DNA of 64,000 nt from Streptococcus lutetiensis. Its GTDB lineage: Bacteria; Bacillota; Bacilli; Lactobacillales; Streptococcaceae. Numbering within the stretch: the stretch's first letter is position 1; each line of letters opens with the position of its first letter. Shown here one piece after another: positions 19,709 to 29,498 of this stretch. Position numbers and translations under genes: made by a program. The stretch lies in contig NZ_LS483403.1 in the NCBI RefSeq assembly GCF_900475675.1, positions 1,550,001-1,614,000 on the forward strand, read 5' to 3'. Below the pieces are notes generated by a model. It made no database searches and had not been told where the DNA came from. It saw nothing but the letters and a program-made list of their open reading frames with translations.

Positions 19709-20780
19709 GCCAAATTTCAAGTTCAAATTAGCCAGTCTGTAAAAACTCTTTAGGAGATTTATAATTGAATAGTTTCTTTGGATAATTGTTAATCCAGTTT
19801 TCAATAAATGCGACTTGTTGTTGAGTCGCATTTTTGCTTCCCTTAGGTAACCAACGCCGGATGAGTCTATTATGATTCTCATTAGTACCACGCTCCCAAG
19901 AATAATACGGGTGGGCATAATAGATATGAGTAGGGTCAAAAACTTCTGCTAAACGACTGAACTCAGCCCCGTTATCAGCTGTGATAGAGTTCATTTGATA
20001 ATCCTTGAGGATTGCTTTCAGAGCTTGATTGACTGAAACCGCGGACTTATCGGGAATGAGTCGAATGATTTGATAACGACTCTTTCTATCGGTTAGAGTC
20101 AACAGACACTCGTTTTTTGCCCGTGTTTGAATAACCGTATCAATTTCAAAATCACCGATATTCTCACGCTTATTAATGCTTTCTGGTCGTTCCTCAATAG
20201 ACTTTCCAGCTGGCTTAAAATTGGGACTAGCATGCGTTTTCTTAGCTTTCTCTTGTCGAGGATAAAGCATATCAGCCTTGGTCAATCCTAAGTGTCCATG
20301 ATGAATCCAGTAGTAAATGGTGGAGATGGGAACAGGTATCCCTTTTGACTTTACCATCATCTCGGGAGAGTATTTCTGTTCGATGTAGTGAGTTATCTTT
20401 TCTTTGAGTCCCTTGGTTAGGGAGACTTGTTTAACAGAACGTTTGCGATTGTTTTGATAGGCTTTTTGAGCAAAATCAGCTGAGTAGATCACTTCAAATT
20501 TTCCTTTACGCACTTGTTGTCTAACCTGACCACGTTTGACTTCGTTGTGAATGGTTTGAGGAGCTTTAGCTAATCTCCTAGCGATTTCACGATTTGAGAG
20601 CCCTTCTTGAGGCCAATGTTTAATCATTCTACGTTCAGTTAGTGTTAAATGTTTACTTTTTAGTGTATAATAGGTTTGCATCTCAGAGTCTTTCTAATTG
20701 TTGTTGTGGTGATTACAATTATATCTCTCTGCGATGTTTTTTGATACCCTTAGGTGGCTAACTTCATTTTAGAACTTTCC
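19709..20780 (-). mobile_element. IS30-family insertion sequence flanked by a 14-bp direct repeat
   Basis: About 1072 bp. Terminal inverted repeats of 26 bp (starting at 19709 and, reversed, at 20780) match at 17 positions, with the inner seven (TTAGCCA) identical. Directly outside both ends lies the same 14-mer ACGAGACATTAGGT (19695-19708 and 20781-20794), which reads as a target-site duplication. It occupies the intergenic space between gap and pgk. A 14-bp duplication is long for IS30 elements, which usually make 2-4 bp. Confidence 0.8.
19728..20681 (-). CDS. IS30-family transposase
   Basis: 317 aa. An N-terminal HTH (GLSNREIARRLAKAPQTIHNEVKRG, about 29-53) is followed by the IS30 DDE domain: D in NIGDFEIDTVIQ, D in SITADNGAEF, and E in RGTNENHNRLIRRW. 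The reading frame is intact, so the element may be active. It resembles streptococcal IS1239-type transposases. Confidence 0.92.
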   Translation of the reverse strand: MQTYYTLKSKHLTLTERRMIKHWPQEGLSNREIARRLAKAPQTIHNEVKRGQVRQQVRKGKFEVIYSADFAQKAYQNNRKRSVKQVSLTKGLKEKITHYIEQKYSPEMMVKSKGIPVPISTIYYWIHHGHLGLTKADMLYPRQEKAKKTHASPNFKPAGKSIEERPESINKRENIGDFEIDTVIQTRAKNECLLTLTDRKSRYQIIRLIPDKSAVSVNQALKAILKDYQMNSITADNGAEFSRLAEVFDPTHIYYAHPYYSWERGTNENHNRLIRRWLPKGSKNATQQQVAFIENWINNYPKKLFNYKSPKEFLQTG

Positions 20781-20820
20781 ACGAGACATTAGGTACAAAA
20801 CTTCTATCATTTAAATAAAA

Positions 20821-20850
20821 CAAAAAAAGAGAGGAATAAATCCTCTCTTT
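20821..20850 (-). terminator. gap terminator
   Basis: Perfect 10-bp stem (AAAGAGAGGA / TCCTCTCTTT) with a 5-nt loop and a T run on the minus strand. Confidence 0.9.
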
Positions 20851-20868
20851 AACTGATCAACTCAATGA

Positions 20869-21882
20869 TTATTTAGCAATTTTTGCGAAGTATTCAAGAG
20901 TACGAACAAGTTGTGAAGTGTAAGACATTTCGTTGTCGTACCATGAAACAGTTTTAACCAATTGAGTACCGTCAGCTGCTTCAGTTACTTCTGTTTGAGT
21001 TGCGTCAAACAATGAACCGAATGAGATACCTACGATATCACTTGAAACGATTGGGTCAGTGTTGTAACCGAATGATTCAGTTGCAGCAGCTTGCATAGCA
21101 GCGTTAATTTCTTCAACAGTTACTTTTTTGTCAAGAACTGAAACAAGTTCAGTAAGTGATCCAGTTGGAACTGGTACACGTTGAGCATGACCTTGAAGTT
21201 TACCGTTCAATTCAGGGATAACTAGACCGATAGCTTTAGCAGCACCAGTTGAGTTAGGAACGATGTTTTCAGCAGCAGCACGTGCGCGACGGAAGTCACC
21301 TTTACGGTGTGGTGCGTCAAGAGTCATTTGGTCACCAGTGTAACCGTGAACTGTAGTCATTGTACCAACTTTAAGACCGAATGATTTGTTCAAAGTATCA
21401 GCCATTGGTGCAAGACAGTTTGTTGTACATGAACCAGCTGAGATAACTGTTTCAGTACCATCAAGAATTTCGTGGTTAGTGTTAAATACAATTGTTTTAA
21501 CATCTGATCCACCAGGAGCTGTGATAACAACTTTTTTAGCTCCACCTTCGTGCAAGTGTTTTTCAGCAGCAGCTTTAGTTGCAAAGAAACCAGTTGCTTC
21601 AAGAACGATTTCTACACCATCGTTAGCCCAGTCGATTTGTTCTGGGTCACGTTCTGCAGAAACTTTAACGAATTGACCGTTAACTTCAAAACCACCATCT
21701 TTAACAACAACATCACCATTGAAACGACCTTGAGTTGTATCGTATTTCAACAAGTGAGCAAGCATAGCTGGGTCAGTAAGGTCGTTAATACGAGCTACTT
21801 CAACACCTTCAACGTTTTGGATACGACGGAATGCAAGACGACCGATACGACCGAAACCGTTAATACCAACTTTAACTACCAT
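20869..21882 (-). CDS. gap: Glyceraldehyde-3-phosphate dehydrogenase
   Basis: About 337 aa, NAD-dependent. It shows the [15 protein letters not shown]ossmann start, the catalytic Cys in [13 protein letters not shown] and [14 protein letters not shown]. The start at 21882 is chosen because AAGGAGGAAA precedes it and because MVVKVGING is the usual N terminus; a longer reading from 21909 would run through the ribosome site. Codon bias is strong. In streptococci the same protein is also found on the cell surface. Confidence 0.97.
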   Translation of the reverse strand: MVVKVGINGFGRIGRLAFRRIQNVEGVEVARINDLTDPAMLAHLLKYDTTQGRFNGDVVVKDGGFEVNGQFVKVSAERDPEQIDWANDGVEIVLEATGFFATKAAAEKHLHEGGAKKVVITAPGGSDVKTIVFNTNHEILDGTETVISAGSCTTNCLAPMADTLNKSFGLKVGTMTTVHGYTGDQMTLDAPHRKGDFRRARAAAENIVPNSTGAAKAIGLVIPELNGKLQGHAQRVPVPTGSLTELVSVLDKKVTVEEINAAMQAAATESFGYNTDPIVSSDIVGISFGSLFDATQTEVTEAADGTQLVKTVSWYDNEMSYTSQLVRTLEYFAKIAK

Positions 21883-21997
21883 TAGTGATTTCCTCCTTAT
21901 GAAAATCAAAAAAAATTTTTATTTTAAAAGGTTTCCCTTTTAGACAATTGTGAAAAGATTAACTTACGTAGGTACAAATCAACCTTTCAACGCTTTT

Positions 21998-22026
21998 ATT
22001 ATATAACTATTTCGCTAAAATTGCAA
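21998..22026 (-). promoter_or_regulatory. gap promoter
   Basis: -35 TTGCAA (22026-22021), 17-bp spacer, -10 TATAAT (22003-21998), giving a leader of about 110 nt. Confidence 0.75.
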
Positions 22027-22048
22027 ATATTATTACCGTTTTCATTAC

Positions 22049-22080
22049 AAAAAAGGACGCTCATTTGAGCATCCTTTTTA
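22049..22080 (-). terminator. fusA terminator
   Basis: Stem with arms AAAAGGA-GCTCA and TGAGC-TCCTTTT (one mismatch), ending just past the fusA stop; the T run is on the minus strand. Confidence 0.85.
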
Positions 22081-22087
22081 ACAGTAA

Positions 22088-24166
22088 TTATTCACCAGAA
22101 TTTTTCTTGATGATTTCTTCTTGAACTGATTTAGGAACGTCTTCGTAGTGGTCAAATACCATCATGAATGTACCACGTCCTTGAGTTGCAGAACGAAGAA
22201 CTGTTGCGTAACCGAACATTTCAGCAAGTGGAACGAAGGCACGAACGATTTGGCTGTTACCGTGAGCTTCCATACCATCAACACGTCCACGACGCGCTGT
22301 AACGTGACCCATAACGTCACCAAGGTTTTCTTCTGGAGCTGTGATTGTAACAAGCATCATTGGTTCAAGAATAACTGGGTGTGCAGTTTTAGCAGCTTCT
22401 TTAAGTGCAAGTGATGCAGCGATCTTGAAGGCTGTTTCAGATGAGTCGACATCGTGGTATGAACCATCGTAAAGTTTAGCTTTAACGTCAACCATTGGGT
22501 AACCAGCAAGAACACCGTTAGCCATAGATTCTTGAAGACCTTTTTCTACTGCAGGGATGAATTCACGAGGAACCACACCACCGACGATAGCATTTTCGAA
22601 TTCGAATCCTTTACCTTCTTCATTTGGAGTAAATTCAATCCAAACATCACCGAATTGACCTTTACCACCAGATTGGCGTTTGAAGAATCCACGTGCTTGA
22701 GTAGCTTGACGGAATGTTTCACGGTATGATACTTGTGGAGCACCTACGTTAGCTTCAACTTTGAATTCACGTTTCATACGGTCAACAAGGACGTCAAGGT
22801 GAAGTTCACCCATACCAGAGATAACTGTTTCACCAGTTTCAACGTTAGTTTCAACACGGAATGTTGGATCTTCTTCAGCAAGTTTTTGAAGAGCGATACC
22901 CATTTTATCTTGGTCAGCTTTAGATTTAGGTTCAACCATCAATTGGATAACTGGTTCTGGAACATCGATTGATTCAAGAATAACTTTAGCTTTTTCATCA
23001 GTCAATGAGTCACCAGTTGTAGTATCTTTCAAGCCAACAGCAGCGGCGATATCACCAGCGTAAACTGTTTCGATTTCGTTACGGTGGTTAGCGTGCATTT
23101 GAAGGATACGTCCGATACGTTCACGTTTACCTTTAGATGTGTTAAGAACGTAAGAACCGCTGTTCAATACACCTGAGTAAACACGGAAGAATGTCAAACG
23201 ACCTACGAATGGGTCAGTCATGATCTTGAACGCAAGGGCTGCAAATGGTTCGTCATCTGAAGCTGGACGTTCTTCTTCTTCATCTGTATCTGGGTTAACA
23301 CCTTTGATTGCAGGGATGTCAAGTGGGCTTGGAAGGTAGTCGATAACCGCATCAAGCATCATTTGAACACCTTTATTTTTGAAGGCAGAACCACAAAGGA
23401 CTGGGAAGAATTCAACATTGATAGTTGCTTTACGGATAGCAGCTTTCAATTCAGCTTCAGTGATTTCTTCACCTTCAAGGTATTTCATCATCAATTCTTC
23501 ATCAGTTTCAGCAACTGCTTCGATCAATTTTTCACGGTATTCGTTAGCTTGATCTACGTATTCAGCTGGGATGTCTTCTTCAAGAATATCTGTACCAAGG
23601 TCGTTAGTGTAGATTTCAGCTTTCATACGAACCAAGTCAATGATACCACGGAAGCTATCTTCAGAACCGATTGGCAATTGAATTGGGTGAGCGTTAGCTT
23701 GAAGACGATCGTGAAGTGTGCTTACTGAGTAAAGGAAGTCAGCACCGATTTTGTCCATTTTGTTTGAGAATACGATACGAGGAACACCGTATTCAGTAGC
23801 TTGACGCCAAACTGTTTCTGTTTGAGGTTCTACACCTGATTGTGAGTCAAGAACTGTAACCGCACCATCAAGAACACGAAGTGAACGTTGTACTTCGATT
23901 GTGAAGTCCACGTGCCCTGGCGTGTCGATGATGTTTACGCGGTAGTCTTTCCATTGTGCAGTTGTAGCGGCAGAAGTGATTGTGATACCACGTTCTTGCT
24001 CTTGTTCCATCCAGTCCATTTGTGAAGCACCTTCGTGTGTTTCACCGATTTTATGGATTTTACCAGTATAGTAAAGAATACGCTCAGTTGTTGTTGTTTT
24101 ACCAGCATCGACGTGAGCCATGATACCGATGTTACGAGTTTTTTCAAGTGAAAATTCGCGAGCCAT
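22088..24166 (-). CDS. fusA: Elongation factor G
   Basis: A 692-aa translational GTPase that drives ribosomal translocation. G1 [12 protein letters not shown] (about 17-28), G2 RGITITSA, G3 DTPGHVDF and G4 NKMD are all present, followed by domains II-V ([16 protein letters not shown] in the C-terminal part). It is the third gene of rpsL-rpsG-fusA. A hairpin lies in the 200-bp gap after rpsG. Confidence 0.97.
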   Translation of the reverse strand: MAREFSLEKTRNIGIMAHVDAGKTTTTERILYYTGKIHKIGETHEGASQMDWMEQEQERGITITSAATTAQWKDYRVNIIDTPGHVDFTIEVQRSLRVLDGAVTVLDSQSGVEPQTETVWRQATEYGVPRIVFSNKMDKIGADFLYSVSTLHDRLQANAHPIQLPIGSEDSFRGIIDLVRMKAEIYTNDLGTDILEEDIPAEYVDQANEYREKLIEAVAETDEELMMKYLEGEEITEAELKAAIRKATINVEFFPVLCGSAFKNKGVQMMLDAVIDYLPSPLDIPAIKGVNPDTDEEEERPASDDEPFAALAFKIMTDPFVGRLTFFRVYSGVLNSGSYVLNTSKGKRERIGRILQMHANHRNEIETVYAGDIAAAVGLKDTTTGDSLTDEKAKVILESIDVPEPVIQLMVEPKSKADQDKMGIALQKLAEEDPTFRVETNVETGETVISGMGELHLDVLVDRMKREFKVEANVGAPQVSYRETFRQATQARGFFKRQSGGKGQFGDVWIEFTPNEEGKGFEFENAIVGGVVPREFIPAVEKGLQESMANGVLAGYPMVDVKAKLYDGSYHDVDSSETAFKIAASLALKEAAKTAHPVILEPMMLVTITAPEENLGDVMGHVTARRGRVDGMEAHGNSQIVRAFVPLAEMFGYATVLRSATQGRGTFMMVFDHYEDVPKSVQEEIIKKNSGE

Positions 24167-24207
24167 TTTTTTCTCCTATTATAAATTTAGTTTACTACTT
24201 TATTATA

Positions 24208-24247
24208 ACATACTTTTAGAACGGATAGGCAGGACCTACCCGTTCTA
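24208..24247 (-). terminator. Hairpin between rpsG and fusA (attenuator-like)
   Basis: Arms AGAACGG and CCGTTCT enclose a further GGTAGG/CCTATC-type pairing. On the minus strand only short T stretches follow (TTCTAAAAG), so this may reduce rather than stop read-through into fusA, or stabilise an upstream end. Confidence 0.45.
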
Positions 24248-24367
24248 AAGATGTTTTATTAAATTTGATACAACCTAAGCAGAAATAAATTTTGATTAAG
24301 CCAATTTCGAATGTCAGTAGTAAAACAAGTTAAATGCATTCGAAGTAATGTATCATTATCTTGCAGA

Positions 24368-24838
24368 TTACCAGCGGAAGTGTGCGAATGCACGGTTTGC
24401 TTCTGCCATACGGTGTGTATCTTCACGTTTTTTAACTGAAGCACCAGTGTTGTTAGCAGCATCAAGGATTTCTTTTGCAAGACGATCTCTCATAGTGTGT
24501 TCACCACGATCACGTGATGCGTTTACCAACCAACGAAGTCCAAGAGTTGTACGACGTTCTGGACGAACTTCAACTGGGACTTGGTAGTTAGAACCACCGA
24601 CGCGACGAGCACGTACTTCAAGAACAGGCATGATGTTTTCCATAGCTGTTTCGAATACTTCAAGTGCATCGTTTCCAGTAGCTTCTTTAATTTGTTCAAA
24701 TGCATCATATACGATTGATGCAGCAGTACCACGTTTACCATCAAGCATAACACGGTTGATAAGACGTGTTACAAGTTGTGAATTGTATAATGGATCTGGC
24801 AATACTTCGCGTTTTGGCGCTCTATTTTTACGACTCAT
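24368..24838 (-). CDS. rpsG: 30S ribosomal protein S7
   Basis: A 156-aa S7 that nucleates assembly of the 30S head. It shows [15 protein letters not shown] at the N terminus, [16 protein letters not shown] in the middle and the FAHFRW end. It follows rpsL by 21 bp. Confidence 0.97.
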   Translation of the reverse strand: MSRKNRAPKREVLPDPLYNSQLVTRLINRVMLDGKRGTAASIVYDAFEQIKEATGNDALEVFETAMENIMPVLEVRARRVGGSNYQVPVEVRPERRTTLGLRWLVNASRDRGEHTMRDRLAKEILDAANNTGASVKKREDTHRMAEANRAFAHFRW

Positions 24839-24859
24839 TCTTTCTTATCTCCCTTCTTA

Positions 24860-25273
24860 TTATCCTTTAGGACGTTTAGCACCGTATTTAGAACGGCTTT
24901 GTTTACGATCAGCAACACCTGCAGTATCGAGTGCACCACGAACGATGTGGTAACGTACCCCTGGAAGGTCTTTTACACGTCCACCACGAATAAGAACAAC
25001 ACTGTGTTCTTGAAGGTTGTGTCCGATACCTGGGATGTATGCAGTAACTTCGATAAGGTTGCTCAAACGTACACGAGCGAATTTACGAAGGGCTGAGTTA
25101 GGTTTTTTAGGTGTCATTGTTCCAACACGTGTTGCAACACCACGTTTTTGTGGTGAAGATACGTTAGTTTGAACTTTTTTGTGGCTGTTATAACCAACGT
25201 TAAGAGCTGGTGATTTAGATTTTTCAACTTTAGATTTACGTGGTTTACGTACCAACTGGTTGATTGTAGGCAT
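24860..25273 (-). CDS. rpsL: 30S ribosomal protein S12
   Basis: A 137-aa S12 with [11 protein letters not shown] at the start, the decoding-centre loop [15 protein letters not shown] and the second loop [13 protein letters not shown]. Both lysines that commonly mutate in streptomycin resistance are wild type. It is the first gene of the str operon, downstream of a structured leader of about 135 nt. Confidence 0.97.
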   Translation of the reverse strand: MPTINQLVRKPRKSKVEKSKSPALNVGYNSHKKVQTNVSSPQKRGVATRVGTMTPKKPNSALRKFARVRLSNLIEVTAYIPGIGHNLQEHSVVLIRGGRVKDLPGVRYHIVRGALDTAGVADRKQSRSKYGAKRPKG

Positions 25274-25413
25274 CTACTTTTCTCCTGTAAGATTTTTATT
25301 TTGGTTGATAGGGCGCTTGGTGACAGTCCCTATCTAAAATGTGTACTTTGCAACATTTGTCAGCACGTCTCTGTACACTCTGGAGAGACCAAAAGTAAAA
25401 AGTACCGTTTACA

Positions 25414-25442
25414 ATAGTACCATAAGACTGGTAAGATGTCAA
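25414..25442 (-). promoter_or_regulatory. str operon promoter and structured leader
   Basis: -35 TTGACA (25442-25437), 17-bp spacer, -10 TACTAT (25419-25414). The leader between about 25407 and 25274 holds a hairpin with arms GATAGGG and CCCTATC (about 25304-25339) close to the rpsL ribosome site, and an upstream stem around the TCTCTCCAGAG region. The structure could mediate ribosomal-protein feedback; no specific ligand motif was identified. Confidence 0.65.
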
Positions 25443-25488
25443 CTGATTTCGCTTGTTTTCCTGTTTTAAAACATTATTTTCGGAGATA

Positions 25489-25512
25489 CAAAAAAGAGGC
25501 TATCGCCTCTTT
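25489..25512 (-). terminator. purR terminator
   Basis: Perfect 8-bp stem (AAAGAGGC / GCCTCTTT) with a 4-nt loop and a T run on the minus strand. Confidence 0.88.
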
Positions 25513-25516
25513 CTGA

Positions 25517-26332
25517 TTATTTGTCAAAGATATTACCAAGTTCTACTTTAACGTGATTATTTTTAACGTCAATTTCTGAAACTTTTAGCAATGATTTGTA
25601 GTTCATGCGGTCACGTTTTTCTTGTGCGTTTTCAGCAAAGACAGCAACACCAACTAATGTACTATCAAATTCTGTCAAAAGGCTAACCATACCCGAAATT
25701 GTACCACCACCTTTAAGGAAGTCATCAACAATCAACACTCGGCTATTTGGTTTCAAGCTACGTTTTGACAAGAACATCTTTTCAATACGATCACTTGATC
25801 CACTTGCGTAATTGACAGAAACTGTAGAACCTTCAGTAATTTTAAGGTCTCGGCGAACAATAACAAAAGGTACATTTAAGATGTTAGCTACGGCATTAGC
25901 TAATGGCACACCTTTTGTAGCAACTGTCATAACAGCATCAATCTTGTGTCCTTTAAAGGCATTAGCAATAATACGCCCTACACTTTGTAAAATGCGTGGG
26001 GTACTTAGCAAGTCTGATAAGTAAATATAACCACCTGGAAGGATACGATTACTTTCTGACATACTATCACGTAAGTCTTCAATAACCGATCTTGCTTCTT
26101 CTTCAGAGATTCCTGGTGTAAAAATGACACCTCCACTTGCCCCTGTGACAGTTTCAATTTCACCAATGCCAGATTCTTCAAAAGCTTTTTTAATGATGGC
26201 AATATCTTCAGAAATAGAAGATTTTGCTGCTTCGTATTTTTCAGCAAAAGTATTTAAACTTGTCAACTTATAAGGGTTATTAATCAAATAGTTGGAGATG
26301 ACAACCATGCGTTCACTACGTCGTAATTTCAT
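25517..26332 (-). CDS. purR: Pur operon repressor PurR
   Basis: 271 aa, the Firmicute PurR (unrelated to the LacI-type one). An N-terminal winged helix (residues about 1-75) is fused to a phosphoribosyltransferase-like domain with the PRPP motif VLIVDDFLKGGGT near 200-212. It represses purine genes, and PRPP relieves binding. A PurBox lies in its own promoter. Length is typical. Confidence 0.95.
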   Translation of the reverse strand: MKLRRSERMVVISNYLINNPYKLTSLNTFAEKYEAAKSSISEDIAIIKKAFEESGIGEIETVTGASGGVIFTPGISEEEARSVIEDLRDSMSESNRILPGGYIYLSDLLSTPRILQSVGRIIANAFKGHKIDAVMTVATKGVPLANAVANILNVPFVIVRRDLKITEGSTVSVNYASGSSDRIEKMFLSKRSLKPNSRVLIVDDFLKGGGTISGMVSLLTEFDSTLVGVAVFAENAQEKRDRMNYKSLLKVSEIDVKNNHVKVELGNIFDK

Positions 26333-26364
26333 AATTTCTCCATTTTTTAGTATCTGTTTTTGTT

Positions 26365-26398
26365 ATTATAACATAAGAAGACGAAAAAAACGAACATT
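26365..26398 (-). promoter_or_regulatory. purR promoter with a PurBox
   Basis: AAAAACGAACATT at 26386-26398 matches the PurBox AWWWCCGAACWWT at 12 of 13 positions and covers the -35 of a minus-strand promoter whose -10 TATAAT is at 26370-26365. This suggests autoregulation. Only one box is clear; PurR usually binds tandem boxes. Confidence 0.6.
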
Positions 26399-26559
26399 TT
26401 AACAAAAAAATATATGTTTTTTATGTTTTTTCCTAATGTAAAGGGATTCTTGAGAGCGTAACATTAAAATATTGTGTTATTTAACGCAATTTATAACTTT
26501 AATAAGCTCTCTTAAAATGCGAAAAAAAGCCATCATAACAGCATAGTAAGCATTATCCT

Positions 26560-26588
26560 TTTACAGTAAAAATCTCCGATGATATAAT
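26560..26588 (+). promoter_or_regulatory. Promoter of the lipoprotein gene, long leader
   Basis: -35 TTTACA (26560-26565), 17-bp spacer, -10 TATAAT (26583-26588). The transcript would carry about 140 nt before the lipoprotein start. The rest of the 400-bp gap between purR and this gene (26399-26559) is AT-rich and shows no ORF or known RNA. Confidence 0.65.
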
Positions 26589-26737
26589 AGTGGTAAGAAG
26601 AGACAGCTATAAATGATAAAGCAATTGATAATCTCGGTTTGATACCATAAAGTGAAATAATAATATTTTCTTATTTAATTGATGGTCCTTAGTGTATTTG
26701 CACAACGATGCAATCAGTGAAAAACGGAGGTCTAATT

Positions 26738-27196
26738 ATGAAAAAGCTGCTTAAATTAATGGGTTTACTCTTACTAACGATTTTTTTAGGAGCTTGCCAG
26801 GCACAAAATGCTGCTACTCCTTCAAATCAAACCGCTGCAACAAGCTCATCTGTCACAGAAAGTAGTTCAACTTCAACTACTTCAACACCAAACCAAACAA
26901 CTCCTAGCTCTAGTTATTCTAGCTCAGACATTTCTAATGCAGCACCGTCAACTGTTTTGGATGGTACTTATGTTTTAGAAAGATTTGATGAAGTGAAAAC
27001 TTTAACCATCAAGGATGGAACTGGCCAATTAGAAACTAAGGAATACGACGGAGAAATTGATATTGATCCAGTAAAAATCAATGCTGACAAACAGATTATC
27101 CTAATCGGTGATGATATGAAAACCTATCAATTAGACGGTAATCAACTTACTTTGACTGAAGGCGATGGCGACCAAGATATCTATACGAAGCAATAA
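26738..27196 (+). CDS. Small predicted lipoprotein of unknown function
   Basis: 152 aa from the ATG at 26738 (ACGGAGGTC precedes it; the frame opens earlier without a ribosome site). The signal sequence MKKLLKLMGLLLLTIF ends in the lipobox LGAC, so Cys20 would be lipidated. A Ser/Thr-rich linker of about 55 residues (SSSVTESSSTSTTSTP) spans the wall region, followed by a compact beta-rich C-terminal domain (TYVLERFDEVKTLTIKDG, IILIGDDMKTYQLDG). Family not recognised. Monocistronic, with its own promoter and terminator. Confidence 0.8.
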   Translation: MKKLLKLMGLLLLTIFLGACQAQNAATPSNQTAATSSSVTESSSTSTTSTPNQTTPSSSYSSSDISNAAPSTVLDGTYVLERFDEVKTLTIKDGTGQLETKEYDGEIDIDPVKINADKQIILIGDDMKTYQLDGNQLTLTEGDGDQDIYTKQ

Positions 27197-27217
27197 ATAA
27201 TACAACTGTACACCATT

Positions 27218-27245
27218 AAAGGTATCCTTCTGGATACCTTTTTAT
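27218..27245 (+). terminator. Terminator of the lipoprotein gene
   Basis: Perfect stem AAAGGTATCC / GGATACCTTT with a TTCT loop and T run. Confidence 0.9.
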
Positions 27246-27248
27246 ATT

Positions 27249-27273
27249 AAAAAACCGCGGGTGAACCACGGTT
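27249..27273 (-). terminator. Terminator of the rsgA-rpe-thiN-rmuC-yhaM operon
   Basis: Arms AACCG-GG and CC-CGGTT (one mismatch) with a 5-nt loop, followed by TTTTTT on the minus strand. Confidence 0.82.
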
Positions 27274-27294
27274 AGAATTTTTCAAATCGATTAA

Positions 27295-28233
27295 TTATAG
27301 CTTTGGTTTATAGAAAGAACGGTTGTCCATAGCAAAGATACGATTTGTCATTTCGCCTTCATCAATACGGCTCAAAGCTGTTGTCATCATCATCATTTCA
27401 GCATCGATATTATCAATCATGTGAATAATTTCTGCTTCCATGACACGTGGACGAACTGGACTACCATATTCCAGTAAACCATGGTGACTTAAAACAACAT
27501 GACGGAGAATAATAACATCTTCTTTCGTATCATCAATATTTAACTCTGTCAGAACTTTTGTAATTTCTTCATCAATCAAAGCAATATGACCGATTAGATT
27601 ACCACGAACCGTGTACTCTGTATTGTCTGGCCCTGTCAATTCAATAACTTTAGCCAAGTCATGAAGCATAATACCAGCGTAAAGAAGACTCTTATTAAGC
27701 TGTGGATAGACATCACCAATCGCATCTGCCAAACGAACCATAGTTGCTGTATGATAGGCTAAGCCTGACTCAAAAGCATGGTGATTAGTTTTAGCAGCTG
27801 GATACGTAAAGAATTCTTCGTCATATTTGCGATAGAGTGCACGAACCACACGTTGCCAAACCGCATTTTCAATTTTAAACATCATCTGTTCAAGATATTC
27901 TTTAACATCAAGCACATCAACAGGTGATTTTTCTTTGAAATCACGTGGGTCATTTGGTTCACCTTCTCGTGTATTACGTAGCGTAATTTGGTTCACTTGA
28001 GGTGTCCCATTATAAACCTCACGACGTCCTTTCATATAAACAACTTTACCTGCAGTGTATTCTTCAACGTTATAAGGCTGAGCATCCCAAAGATTTCCTG
28101 AGATTTCACCACTATCATCTTGGAAGGTAAAAGCGATGTAATCTTTACCAGCTCTTGTTTTACGAAGTTCTGCAGATTTTATCAAGTAGAACCCTTCAAA
28201 GAGTTCGTCTTTTTTCATTTGACTAATTTTCAT
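27295..28233 (-). CDS. yhaM: 3'-5' exoribonuclease YhaM
   Basis: 312 aa. An N-terminal OB-fold nucleic-acid-binding domain (about 10-95) precedes an HD metal-dependent domain with H in TNHHAFESGLAYHT and the HD pair in GIMLHDLAKVIE. YhaM trims short single-stranded 3' tails, mostly after Rho-independent termination. The start overlaps the end of rmuC by 11 bp. Confidence 0.93.
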   Translation of the reverse strand: MKISQMKKDELFEGFYLIKSAELRKTRAGKDYIAFTFQDDSGEISGNLWDAQPYNVEEYTAGKVVYMKGRREVYNGTPQVNQITLRNTREGEPNDPRDFKEKSPVDVLDVKEYLEQMMFKIENAVWQRVVRALYRKYDEEFFTYPAAKTNHHAFESGLAYHTATMVRLADAIGDVYPQLNKSLLYAGIMLHDLAKVIELTGPDNTEYTVRGNLIGHIALIDEEITKVLTELNIDDTKEDVIILRHVVLSHHGLLEYGSPVRPRVMEAEIIHMIDNIDAEMMMMTTALSRIDEGEMTNRIFAMDNRSFYKPKL

Positions 28234-29497
28234 GATTGTCCTCTTCTTCTAATGGTGGGAGGTTAAGCAAGCTTTTCGTCGCTTGATCTTGGTAAGATTC
28301 TACTGTATTCAACGCACGGATAATTGCATTTGTTCGTGTGGAAATCAAGCTATCCAAGGTATTATTTGCAGTGTTAATTTGTTTTTGAGCTTTAACAAGC
28401 ATGTTGCCAAATTTCTCAAATTCCACCTTAACATTCCCTAGAATCTTGCTGATATCGTTCGCATTTTTCTGAATATTAAGAGTTTTGAATCCGACAGCAA
28501 GCGAATTTAATAGAGCTGATAGCGTTGATGGACCTGCCACAACAATATTCTCATCACGTCGCAAGCTATCAAAGAAGCTAGCATTACGAACCACTTCTGA
28601 ATACAAGCCTTCTGTCGGTAAAAACATGATACCGAAATTAGTTGTCTCGGGTGGATTTAAGTATTTTTTATTGATATCTTTAGCAAAACGTTTGATGCTA
28701 TTTAGAAGTGACTTACGATAAAGTTCAACTTGTTCCTTATCACCACTTTCATAAGCATCTTCTAGGCGATAATAATCTTCAAGTGGGAATTTTGAATCGA
28801 TTGGCAAATAAACATAACCATCATCTTCGACTCCAGGAAGCTTAATAGCATATTCAACGCGTTCGCTTGAGCCAGAAACAGTTGGAACTTCACGTTCGTA
28901 CTGACTTGGCGTCATAATATCTTCGATAATTTGCCCTAATTGCAATTCACCGAGAATACCACGTGTTTTCGTATTAGAAAGCACTTTGTTCAAGCTACCA
29001 ACATCCTGAGCGACCGTTTTCATCTCACCCAAACCTTGGTTAACAGATTCTAATTGTTTCGACACTGTCTCAAAGGAAGCTTTCAAACGATTCTGCAAGG
29101 TCTGCTCTAGTTTTTCTTCAACGGTCTGACGCATTTCTTCTAAGCGTTTTTCATTAGACGCTTGCATTTCTTTGACAGAATTTGTCAAATTACGGTTAAT
29201 GATTTCTAGGCGTTGGTCAGAACGGTCGCGGTTCTCATTCAAACTTTTATGAAGCACATCGCGAATATCATTTAATTGTGTGTATAAATCATTTTGCAGA
29301 CGATTGAGCTGATTATTTAAAGCCAAGACCTGATCTTTTTGAGCTAAGTCAAGTTGATAAGAGACTTGGTCAGATAAATTATCTGCATTATCATCCATTT
29401 TTTGTGATAAATCATCAGTTAGCTTTGCAATTTTTGATAAAAGATAAACCAACAAAGTAACTCCGATGACTCCTAACAATAAAGTTATTACTAACAT
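28223..29497 (-). CDS. rmuC: RmuC-family DNA recombination protein
   Basis: 424 aa. One N-terminal membrane segment (VITLLLGVIGVTLLVYLL) is followed by a long coiled coil (about 25-160, rich in L/Q/N/E heptads) and the RmuC nuclease-like core (NTKTRGILGELQLGQIIEDI, IDSKFPLEDYYRL, FLPTEGLYSEVVR). The family limits inversions at short repeats in E. coli; its exact biochemistry is unresolved. It begins one base after the thiN stop. Confidence 0.9.
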   Translation of the reverse strand: MLVITLLLGVIGVTLLVYLLSKIAKLTDDLSQKMDDNADNLSDQVSYQLDLAQKDQVLALNNQLNRLQNDLYTQLNDIRDVLHKSLNENRDRSDQRLEIINRNLTNSVKEMQASNEKRLEEMRQTVEEKLEQTLQNRLKASFETVSKQLESVNQGLGEMKTVAQDVGSLNKVLSNTKTRGILGELQLGQIIEDIMTPSQYEREVPTVSGSSERVEYAIKLPGVEDDGYVYLPIDSKFPLEDYYRLEDAYESGDKEQVELYRKSLLNSIKRFAKDINKKYLNPPETTNFGIMFLPTEGLYSEVVRNASFFDSLRRDENIVVAGPSTLSALLNSLAVGFKTLNIQKNANDISKILGNVKVEFEKFGNMLVKAQKQINTANNTLDSLISTRTNAIIRALNTVESYQDQATKSLLNLPPLEEEDNHEN

Positions 29498-29498
29498 A

